From: Microbacterium lushaniae
GTDB taxonomy: Bacteria; Actinomycetota; Actinomycetes; Actinomycetales; Microbacteriaceae
Assembly: GCF_008727775.1 (NCBI RefSeq)
Contig: NZ_CP044232.1
Span: 2,480,001 to 2,544,000, forward strand
Direction: 5' to 3'
Length of the DNA: 64,000 nucleotides
In this document: in pieces, positions 37,901 to 43,743 of the stretch
How the letters are laid out: every line of letters begins with the position of its first letter
Position numbering within the stretch: the first letter of the stretch is position 1
Notes under the pieces: generated by a model
What the model was told of the DNA's origin: nothing
The model's database searches: none
The model's input: the letters and a program-made list of their open reading frames with translations, nothing else
Position numbers and translations under genes: made by a program

Positions 37901-38631
37901 GCGTTGAGCACGGGGTGGTCGAGGTCGGCGGCGTCGCGGGCCATGCCCGAGCCCACGTCGGCGAAGGAGGAGATGACCAGGCGCGGGTGCACGACGAACG
38001 TCGGGATGTGCCGCGTCAGCGCGCGCAGGTGGTCGATCACCGGCTGCGGCTTGAACACCCCCTGGTCGTACGCCAGCCCGGCGAGAGCGGTGCTGTCCAG
38101 CGGGATCCCGAAGTGCCCGCGGAACGCGCGCGCGAGTTCCGGGTTGACGAAGAAGGTGCCGTGGAGCTTGAGCTCGAAATCGCCGTGGTGGCGACGGATC
38201 GCGAGCGGGCGCAGGAGCACGGGCGCCGACCACGTCACTCCCCCGATCTTCCACTCGGCCAGGCCGACGGCCAGGTGCACCGGTTCGATGCCCCGTGCCG
38301 TGCGCAGTTCGACGTTCTTGGCGGTGATCCGCTCGGCGGCCAGCCGCGCCGAGCGCAGGGCCACCTCATCCCGGAACAGATTCGACAGGAGCGTCGAGCG
38401 ACCGGTGATGAACTGCGGCAGGCTGCCCGGATGCGCCTTCGTGATGTCGATGCCGGCGTCGGTCGCGTCATCGAAGCGCAGCAGTGTGGAGCGGCCACCC
38501 AGGGTCGCCGCTTCGGCACGCAACCGGTCGCGTTCGGGGTCGGCGACGTGGCGGACGTTGACCCCCGGCTCCGCGACCCCCAGGTCTCCCGGGTTCACGG
38601 ATGCGGCGGCCATGTCCTGCTCGCCGACCAC
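34933..38631 (-). CDS. Giant superfamily-1 helicase/AAA-like protein with degenerate ATPase motifs
   Basis: This protein of about 1232 residues is related to DUF4011/AAA_11-AAA_12 helicases. It has a beta-rich N-terminal part (ITGRSTLLSNLFRDE, then WSAPVLLRPLAI), a split helicase core with long helical inserts, and a C-terminal Vsr-like tail (RRLGWHYVRVHAFDLYSD). The P-loop reads LPGTGGTQT with Gly in place of the nucleotide-binding Lys, and the Walker B position reads VVIIADAAA, while FGDPVTQKPT (motif III type) and late helicase motifs remain. I choose GTG 38631 because AGGAGAAGG sits seven bases upstream; a GTG at 38664 would be the longest form. Confidence 0.8.
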   Translation of the reverse strand: MVGEQDMAAASVNPGDLGVAEPGVNVRHVADPERDRLRAEAATLGGRSTLLRFDDATDAGIDITKAHPGSLPQFITGRSTLLSNLFRDEVALRSARLAAERITAKNVELRTARGIEPVHLAVGLAEWKIGGVTWSAPVLLRPLAIRRHHGDFELKLHGTFFVNPELARAFRGHFGIPLDSTALAGLAYDQGVFKPQPVIDHLRALTRHIPTFVVHPRLVISSFADVGSGMARDAADLDHPVLNALAGHPDDRARVSVRRSDPVVTSPDERTPASDTLLLDADAEQEAVLARIAAGHSLAVHTLPGTGGTQTVINAVGQLVQSGKRVLVVSARRSTLEGIRHRLSGIGLPGLAVSPTHLRRDLIRAIGRNEKAEQPKVAEIDDALVRLRTVLRDYRSAVTAEHPSLGISVLEALRALTKLAALAPAPSTSARFDLATLERLANRRAEASAALAAAARLGEFRFGPDDSPWYGVSFTRTEDARAAHALAGKLHRREVSGLLERGYELIAQTRMRPFHTIAELGEYLRLLQGIRDSLDRFSPTVFERPLLELIQAHAPRRDAPNMSGPNRRRLKRLSREYVRPGVHVPDMYEALVRIQQQRTEWQRVVEAGVTPEVPLGLADVHVAWQRVDAELAELDGILGREGSERLASIPVQRLVRILAGLAAESEFFDNLVERAKLRSQLAALGLEQLLVELSVRHVPEERVGQELEFAWWQSALEHFLRTDRALLGANTTVVDRLERDFRLVDEAHAAASGPLLAAHLAQQWRIGIVDHAAEAAALKDALKRGLTTPRELSVAAPTLLNTLAPVWLASPYEVPDIPDEQPFDVVIIADAAALCLAEAVPAIRRSRQIVVFGDPVTQKPTAFRVGATLSVADDEEPVAFDDVSVFERLAELLPVATLTRSYRAGGEDLAELVNDAFYGGEIVSLPWAGSYLGRGSLSVDYVEGGTGAPDPITGAVESPDAEVARVVTLVVEHAVNRGAESLMVVTASARHAERVRAAVESAFAGRSDVADFVSRDTAEPFAVLTLEESVAESRDRVIFSLGFGLTKHGRVLSDFGDLSTPDGERLLTVGMTRARRSMVIVSSIRPSAFDDGRLEHGAATLMSILGGLAARRREARLEDLADPLTLALARELRRLGLAVDVDYRGLLPLVAQHGGKAVVAESDPETAADSLRETLRLRPQTLRRLGWHYVRVHAFDLYSDPASVAARIAALLGVQPDGPTADTVTQPLDVVD

Positions 38632-38831
38632 GGCGCTGCCTTCTCCTCGCCACACACGAGCCACAGTATGCGCGGGCGGGCGTTTCGGCTGTCATCCCGC
38701 GCGGGTTTCGCGGGATTCGCGGACACGCCGCGCCATTGGGGGTTTCCTCCCCAGGCCCCTTCGCGGACCGTTCCTCCACAGACGTCCGACCGAGGCGGCG
38801 TCCGGCGTGCACGCCGGGTCAGGATGGAGCC

Positions 38832-39341
38832 ATGACCCGATACGCCAGCGCCGTGCACGCCACCCCCGTCGGCGACGTGCTCCTCACCGTCGCCGATGAC
38901 CGGCTCCTCTCCCTGCGCGTGCTCCACGGGGATCAGCACGCGGCGCGGGAGGACCTCGTCCGCATCCTGGGCGCCGTGCCCGAGGACGATCCTTTTGCCG
39001 GCGCCGAGGCGGCGGGTCAGCTCGACGAATACTTCGACGGAACGCGCCGGAACTTCGACCTGCCGCTGGACTGGAGCCTCACGCGGGGGTTCTCCCGTGC
39101 CGCGCTGCAGGCGGTGTGCGAGATCCCGTACGGCGAGACCGCCGCGTACGGCGAGGTCGCCGTCATGGCGGGGCGTCCGCGGGCCGCTCGGGCGGTGGGC
39201 ACGGCGTGCGCCACCAGCCCGTTCTCCATCGTCGTCCCGGTGCACAGGGTTGTGCGCTCGGACGGCTCGCCCGGGCAGTACGGCGGACATCCCGAGGTGA
39301 AGCAGTACCTCCTCCGGAAGGAGCAGGAGTCGGGCGCGTAG
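38832..39341 (+). CDS. MGMT/Ogt homologue lacking the catalytic cysteine (alkyltransferase-like)
   Basis: This 169-residue protein has the full Ada/Ogt architecture: an N-terminal ribonuclease-like domain and the C-terminal DNA-binding alkyltransferase domain (EIPYGETAAYGEVAVMAGRP, then ARAVGTACATSPFSIVVP). The acceptor motif PCHRV is changed to P-V-H-R-V: Val137 is encoded by GTG at 39240-39242. It therefore cannot accept alkyl groups by the known chemistry. Alkyltransferase-like proteins with Trp or Ala there bind O6-alkylguanine and hand it to nucleotide excision repair, so such a role is plausible but unproven. The gene is divergent from the giant helicase-like gene. Confidence 0.85.
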   Translation: MTRYASAVHATPVGDVLLTVADDRLLSLRVLHGDQHAAREDLVRILGAVPEDDPFAGAEAAGQLDEYFDGTRRNFDLPLDWSLTRGFSRAALQAVCEIPYGETAAYGEVAVMAGRPRAARAVGTACATSPFSIVVPVHRVVRSDGSPGQYGGHPEVKQYLLRKEQESGA

Positions 39342-39355
39342 GCCGCCCGACACCG

Positions 39356-39390
39356 ACCGAGGCCCCAGGACGGCGTCCCGGGGCCTCGGT
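39356..39390. terminator. Intrinsic terminator-like hairpin
   Basis: An 11-bp stem, ACCGAGGCCCC with GGGGCCTCGGT, around a 13-base loop between the convergent MGMT-like and symporter genes. There is no clear T-tract. Confidence 0.7.
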
Positions 39391-39404
39391 GCTGCAGAAC
39401 CGGG

Positions 39405-41024
39405 CTAGTGCGAGGTCGCCTTCTCGGCTCCGAAGCCGGTGAGGGAGCGCACCTCCATCTCCGCGGCCTTGCGCGGATCCTCGCTGCCCTTGCGCGAGGT
39501 GATCGTGCCGAGCCAGCCGAGGAAGAACCCGACCGGGATCGACACGATGCCCGGGTTGTTGAACGGCCAGATCGCGACCCCCGTGTCCTTGAAGACGCTC
39601 GTGGACGTGCCCCAGAACACCGGCGACAGCACGATCAGGATGACCGCCGCCGCCAGTCCCCCGTACATGCTCCAGACCGCGCCGCGCGTGGTGAAGCGGC
39701 GCCAGAACAGCGAGTACAGGATCGTCGGGAGGTTCGCCGAAGCGGCCACCGCGAACGCGAGCGCCACGAGGAACGCGACGTTCTGTCCCTGCACACCGAT
39801 GCCGCCGAGGATGGCGAGCACGCCGATGACGACCACCGTGCGACGGGCCACCTTCACCTCGCCGTCCGGGGGGACGTCGCCCTTCTTCACGACGTTGGCG
39901 TAGATGTCGTGCGCGAACGACGCCGCCGCCGTGATCGTGAGCCCGGCGACCACCGCGAGGATCGTGGCGAAGGCCACGGCGGAGATGAATCCGAGCAGGA
40001 TCGGCCCGCCCAGCTCCAAGGCCAGCAGCGGTGCGGCCGAGTTCACTCCGCCGGGGGCATCGGCGATGACCTCGGGCGTGACCAGCGCGCCCGCCCCGTA
40101 TCCGAGGACGAGGGTCAGCAGGTAGAACAGGCCGATCAGCCAGATCGCCCACACGACCGAGCGGCGGGCCTCCTTGGCGGTGGGCACGGTGTAGAAGCGC
40201 ATCAGCACGTGCGGCAGGCCCGCCGTGCCGAGGACGAGCGCGAGGGCGAGGGAGACGAAGTCCCACGGGTTCGCGCCGTACTGCAGCCCCGGGCCGAGGA
40301 TCGCCTCCCCGTTCGGCGACGCCGCCACGGCGCTTTCCAGCAGGGTGTTGAGGTTGAACCCGTTGATCGCGAGCACCCAGATGGTCATCACCAGGGCGCC
40401 GCCGATGAGGAGGAACGCCTTGACGATCTGCACCCACGTCGTGCCCTTCATGCCGCCCACGAGCACGTAGACGATCATGAGCAGACCCACCACCGCGACG
40501 ACGATCGACTGCCCCAAGGCCTCATCGATTCCCAGGAGCAGCGAGACCAGACCACCCGCGCCGGCCATCTGTGCCAGCAGGTAGAAGAAGCACACGGCGA
40601 GCGTCGTGATGGCCGCGGCCATCCGCACCGGGCGCTGCTTCAGCCGGAACGACAGCACGTCGGCCATCGTGAACTTGCCGGTGTTGCGCATGAGCTCGGC
40701 GACCAGCAGCAGCGCGACCAGCCACGCGACGAGGAACCCGATGGAGTACAGGAACCCGTCGTAGCCGTTGACGGCGATGGCGCCGCAGATGCCGAGGAAG
40801 GAGGCCGCGGAGAGGTAGTCGCCCGAGATGGCGAACCCGTTCTGCGGGCCGGTGAACGAGCGGCCGGCGGCGTAGTAGTCGGCGGCGGTCTTGTTGTTGC
40901 GGCTGGCCCGGATGACGATGAACAGCGTCACGGCGACGAAAGCACCGAAGATCGAGATGTTCAGGATGGGATCGTTCTCCGCCGTCTGCACGGCGGCGTG
41001 CACGGCACCGAAGACTTCATTCAC
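39405..41024 (-). CDS. actP: Cation/acetate symporter (ActP/MctC-like, SSS family)
   Basis: This 539-residue sodium:solute symporter with about 13 membrane segments is of the acetate/monocarboxylate type. Family traits are ADYYAAGRSFTGPQNGFAIS-GDYLSAASFLGICGAIAVNGYD, GLPHVLMRFYTVPTAKEARRS and the late NLPTILYSLFWRRFT. Its start overlaps the stop of the DUF485 gene by 4 bp. The pairing with a DUF485 protein and a RamA-like regulator mirrors mctBC/ramA of Corynebacterium, supporting uptake of acetate and other short monocarboxylates. Confidence 0.93.
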   Translation of the reverse strand: MNEVFGAVHAAVQTAENDPILNISIFGAFVAVTLFIVIRASRNNKTAADYYAAGRSFTGPQNGFAISGDYLSAASFLGICGAIAVNGYDGFLYSIGFLVAWLVALLLVAELMRNTGKFTMADVLSFRLKQRPVRMAAAITTLAVCFFYLLAQMAGAGGLVSLLLGIDEALGQSIVVAVVGLLMIVYVLVGGMKGTTWVQIVKAFLLIGGALVMTIWVLAINGFNLNTLLESAVAASPNGEAILGPGLQYGANPWDFVSLALALVLGTAGLPHVLMRFYTVPTAKEARRSVVWAIWLIGLFYLLTLVLGYGAGALVTPEVIADAPGGVNSAAPLLALELGGPILLGFISAVAFATILAVVAGLTITAAASFAHDIYANVVKKGDVPPDGEVKVARRTVVVIGVLAILGGIGVQGQNVAFLVALAFAVAASANLPTILYSLFWRRFTTRGAVWSMYGGLAAAVILIVLSPVFWGTSTSVFKDTGVAIWPFNNPGIVSIPVGFFLGWLGTITSRKGSEDPRKAAEMEVRSLTGFGAEKATSH

Positions 41025-41371
41025 GACTGTCCTCCCTCAGCGCGCTCGAGCTCTTCGCGCAGGTCTTCGGTCAACGGGTCGAGCTTGCGGTTGGCGTACC
41101 ACACGTAGGTCATCGTGATGGCGAACGTCGTCACGAACTGCCCGAGCCCGAACAGCAGGCCGACGGTCACGTCCCCCCACACGCGTTCGGCCATGAACTC
41201 CCTCGCGAAGGAGGACAGCAGGACGTACGCGAAGTACCAGACGAGGAACGCGATCGCCAGCGGGAAGACGAAGCTGCGGTGGCGTCGCTTCAACTCCCGG
41301 AAGGGCGGTGACTCCTCGACCGCGATGTAGTCGATGCCGCCCGGGGCGGCATCGGTACGCGGATCCGACAT
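41021..41371 (-). CDS. DUF485 membrane partner of the acetate symporter
   Basis: This is a 116-residue protein with two membrane helices (FVFPLAIAFLVWYFAYVLLS and TVGLLFGLGQFVTTFAITMT) and the DUF485 elements FRELKRRHRSFVFP and YVWYANRKLDPL. Such proteins are almost always cotranscribed with ActP-type symporters. The start is the ATG at 41371 behind AAGGAGG; the longer frame upstream has no membrane-protein character. Confidence 0.92.
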   Translation of the reverse strand: MSDPRTDAAPGGIDYIAVEESPPFRELKRRHRSFVFPLAIAFLVWYFAYVLLSSFAREFMAERVWGDVTVGLLFGLGQFVTTFAITMTYVWYANRKLDPLTEDLREELERAEGGQS

Positions 41372-41413
41372 GTGGCCTCCTTGCCTCATGGGCCCGGAGC
41401 ACCACGCTCCGGG

Positions 41414-41493
41414 TGGGGTAGAACAAGGGCGCCGCACGGGCACCCGGTGATAGGGTCGACGCTACGAAGGCGGCGACGACGCCGTCACCCCCA
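41414..41493. promoter_or_regulatory. G/C-stretch motifs like RamA-binding sites between the symporter and ramA-like genes
   Basis: TGGGGT (41414-41419) and ACCCCCA (41487-41493) lie in the 136-bp divergent intergenic space. RamA of Corynebacterium is known to bind pairs of short G4-6 or C4-5 stretches of this kind. Binding here is inference. Confidence 0.35.
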
Positions 41494-41507
41494 GAAGTAG
41501 GTAGTTC

Positions 41508-42365
41508 GTGGGAGCTGCAACGGTGCCGATCGAGCAGGCTGATCTGGTCTCGCACGCCATCGGTGAGCTGGCCCGCCGCACACGTTTCCCCGTCGCATTC
41601 GGCGGCCTCGAACGCGACGGCGCCATCCATGTGACTGCCATCCACGGCGCGCGCACCCGCAGCATCGAAGGCCTCGTCGTCCAGGAGAACCGCGGGCTGG
41701 GCGGACGGGCCTTCGCCGAGAAGCGGCCGCGTCTGGCCCTGGACTACCGCACGTCGCGGACGATCACGCATGACTACGACCGCGCCATCCTCGGCGAGGG
41801 GATCTCGACCCTGTTCGCCGTTCCCGTCATCGTGACGGGCACGACGCGCGGGGTCCTGTACTGCGGGTCGTGGACGCAGGCGCCCGTCGGCGACGTGGTC
41901 GCGGAGCCTGCCTTCCGCGTGGCGCGCGACCTGGCCACCGAGCTGCGCGTGCGCGACGAGGTCGATCGCCGCATCGCGATGATGCCGACCGGCAGCCCCG
42001 ACCGAGCCCTGTCGCCGGCGGCGCAGGAGGAGGTCCGCGAGAGCTACGCCGAACTGCGCAGCGTCGCCGCCGCCATCGAGGACGAGAGCCTGCGGGTGCG
42101 TCTCGAGCAGATCGAGCGGCGACTTGCGGCACTGACCGGTGCCCGCGGCACGGCCGAGGGCAGCCCGGAGGTGCGCCTGTCGCCGCGCGAGCTGGATGTC
42201 CTCGCGTGTGCGGCCCTGGGCGCCACCAACTCCGAGATCGCCCAGCAGCTCGATCTGAAGGAGACCACCGTCAAGTCCTACCTTGCGGCGGCCATGAGCA
42301 AGCTCGATGCATCCACGCGCCACGCCGCCGTAGCACGTGCACGCCGTATCGGGATACTGCCCTAA
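41508..42365 (+). CDS. RamA-like LuxR-type regulator with N-terminal GAF domain
   Basis: This is a 285-residue regulator. The N-terminal GAF-like domain (residues about 20-150, with GLGGRAFAEKRPRLALDYRT and GISTLFAVPVIVTGTTRGVL) is joined by a coiled helix to a C-terminal LuxR helix-turn-helix (LSPRELDVLACAALGATNSE-IAQQLDLKETTVKSYLAAAM). The size and order match RamA, the activator of acetate metabolism in Corynebacterium. Its position divergent from the acetate symporter pair supports the same role. The start is GTG 41508. Confidence 0.85.
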   Translation: MGAATVPIEQADLVSHAIGELARRTRFPVAFGGLERDGAIHVTAIHGARTRSIEGLVVQENRGLGGRAFAEKRPRLALDYRTSRTITHDYDRAILGEGISTLFAVPVIVTGTTRGVLYCGSWTQAPVGDVVAEPAFRVARDLATELRVRDEVDRRIAMMPTGSPDRALSPAAQEEVRESYAELRSVAAAIEDESLRVRLEQIERRLAALTGARGTAEGSPEVRLSPRELDVLACAALGATNSEIAQQLDLKETTVKSYLAAAMSKLDASTRHAAVARARRIGILP

Positions 42366-42397
42366 CCCTCGCGCCCCTCCATCACTAAGGTGTCACC

Positions 42398-42760
42398 ATG
42401 GCCCGCAGAATTGTGCATCAGCTCGTCGACGACCTGGACGGCAGCGTCCTGGAGGTCGGGGAGGGTGAGACCGTCCTGTTCTCCCTCGACGGCGTCGCGT
42501 ATGAGATCGACCTGACCGAGGAGAACGCCGCAGCGCTGCGCGATGTCCTGGCGCCGTACGTCGCGGCCGCTCGGTCGGTGTCGTCGCGGTCGGGCGCCTC
42601 GCGATCGGGAACCGGCGGCGGCAGCGGACGGACGCGGCGGCGCGCCGGGCAGCAGGATTACACCGCCATTCGCACGTGGGCCAAGCAGAACGGCCACACG
42701 GTCTCCGAGCGCGGCCGCATCCCCGCATCCGTGCTCGAGGCGTACGAAGCGGCCCACTGA
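42398..42760 (+). CDS. lsr2: Lsr2 nucleoid-associated protein
   Basis: This 120-residue H-NS-like xenogeneic silencer of actinobacteria binds AT-rich DNA and bridges it. The N-terminal dimerisation domain is RRIVHQLVDDLDGSVLEVGE then TVLFSLDGVAYEIDLTEENA. A basic linker leads to the C-terminal DNA-binding domain with the RGRIP hook (ERGRIPASVLEAYEAAH), which enters the minor groove. It lies 33 bp after the RamA-like gene. The less GC-biased island about 1 kb downstream is the type of DNA Lsr2 usually silences. Confidence 0.96.
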   Translation: MARRIVHQLVDDLDGSVLEVGEGETVLFSLDGVAYEIDLTEENAAALRDVLAPYVAAARSVSSRSGASRSGTGGGSGRTRRRAGQQDYTAIRTWAKQNGHTVSERGRIPASVLEAYEAAH

Positions 42761-42873
42761 CGCGACGGACGCGGCCAGCTTGGGAATCCCCTGGCAATGG
42801 CTTCCTCGGCTTGAGGTGCGCACGCATTCTCGGCATCGTGGCTGACTTCGAGTCCGCAACGGAAGGAGCATCC

Positions 42874-43158
42874 ATGCTCACGCTCACCGAGCAGGCGACC
42901 ACGGCCGTCAAGACCATCACCTCGCAGTTCCCCGACGTCGCCGACGGCGGGGTTCGCATCGAGGGGGCCGGTACGCCGGACTCCCAGTTCCAGCTGACCG
43001 TCGTGCCGGGTCCCGAGCCCGCCGACGCGGTCGTCGAGAACGAGGGCGCCCGCGTCTTCCTCGACAGCGACGCCGCGCTGGTGCTGGATGATCGCGTCCT
43101 GGACGCGCAGCCCGACGGCGAGGGCGGCGTGCAGTTCGCCGTCACCTCACAGGCCTGA
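42874..43158 (+). CDS. HesB/IscA-like protein without cysteines
   Basis: This 94-residue protein starts MLTLTEQATTAVKTITSQFP and has the strand pattern of HesB/IscA A-type Fe-S carriers (VRIEGAGTPDSQFQLTVVPG; ARVFLDSDAALVLDDRVLDA). It contains no cysteine at all, so the three Cys ligands of IscA are missing and Fe-S transfer by the usual route is impossible. It may bind something else or serve as a structural homologue. GGAAGGAG precedes the ATG. Confidence 0.8.
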   Translation: MLTLTEQATTAVKTITSQFPDVADGGVRIEGAGTPDSQFQLTVVPGPEPADAVVENEGARVFLDSDAALVLDDRVLDAQPDGEGGVQFAVTSQA

Positions 43159-43170
43159 CCACGGCTTTCC

Positions 43171-43203
43171 GACGACGCCCCCGGGATCCCCGGGGGCGTC
43201 GTC
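43171..43203. terminator. Intrinsic terminator after the HesB-like gene
   Basis: A perfect 15-bp stem, GACGACGCCCCCGGG with its complement, a 3-base loop, then GTTTCCT. It separates the HesB-like gene from tRNA-Arg. Confidence 0.85.
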
Positions 43204-43249
43204 GTTTCCTCGAGAGCACTCCCCCGGCCTCGGTAGACTGGGGCGACCG

Positions 43250-43321
43250 GCCTCTGTAGCTCAATGGAAGAGCAGCTCCGTCCTAAGGAGAGGGTTGGGG
43301 GTTCGAGTCCCTCCAGGGGCA
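43250..43321 (+). tRNA. tRNA-Arg (anticodon CCT)
   Basis: The 72-nt cloverleaf has acceptor GCCTCTG/CAGGGGC, D stem GCTC/GAGC, anticodon loop GTCCTAA (anticodon CCT, codon AGG), T loop TTCGAGT and discriminator A. No CCA is encoded. Its last 21 bases are repeated at 63508-63528, so it is the insertion target of the following element. Confidence 0.93.
43301..43321 (+). other. attL: 21-bp core at the tRNA-Arg 3' end
   Basis: From GTTCGAGTCC to CCAGGGGCA, identical to 63508-63528. Integration here keeps the tRNA intact because the crossover lies in its T arm and acceptor stem. Confidence 0.9.
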
Positions 43322-43381
43322 CAATCTTTATTCGCTCGTGACCTGGCCTTTCTCACCGAGAGGCTAACTATATTTCCCTTT

Positions 43382-43400
43382 TTGCCCGCTTTTTGCCCGC
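43382..43400 (+). other. Arm-type integrase-binding repeats, left end
   Basis: TTGCCCGC occurs twice (43382-43389 and 43393-43400) at an 11-bp period, about 60 bp inside attL. The same pair with the same period is found near attR (63371-63389). This is the layout of arm sites of tyrosine recombinases. Confidence 0.6.
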
Positions 43401-43528
43401 ATTTTTCGGACCTGCGTGCAGCGACGACCGGCTCCAACGACCTTCATGGGGCGTCCCAGAGCATCGAAATCGAGCCTTTCGGGCGGCCTGCGCCTCGTCG
43501 AAAAACTGAGCATTCTGCTCTCGAGGTT

Positions 43529-43671
43529 CACTGCGGCCGGGCGTAGCGGGTCCGCGGCCCCGACGGCAGCGCCACCAGCGGCATCTGATCGTTCAGTCTC
43601 GTCGCGACGGCATCCAAATCGTCGTCGAAGAGGTCGGCGTACGTGTCCAGCGTCATCGCGGCCGACGCGTG
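43529..43671 (-). pseudogene. Duplicated 3' fragment of the integrase gene
   Basis: This segment is a diverged copy of the last roughly 143 bases of the integrase gene at 46088. It shares the stop codon context, the end of the coding strand around the catalytic Tyr (DTYADLFDDDLDAVATRLND region) and about 85-90 percent identity by eye. Homology stops abruptly at 43671. The rest of the gap 43322-43743 holds the arm sites, and I see no other gene in it. Confidence 0.8.
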
Positions 43672-43743
43672 CGGCCACGGGGACTGGGCGACGAGGACGG
43701 TGCACCGATTGCTTCGGTAATCTCGGCACAGGGAGGCGCACCA

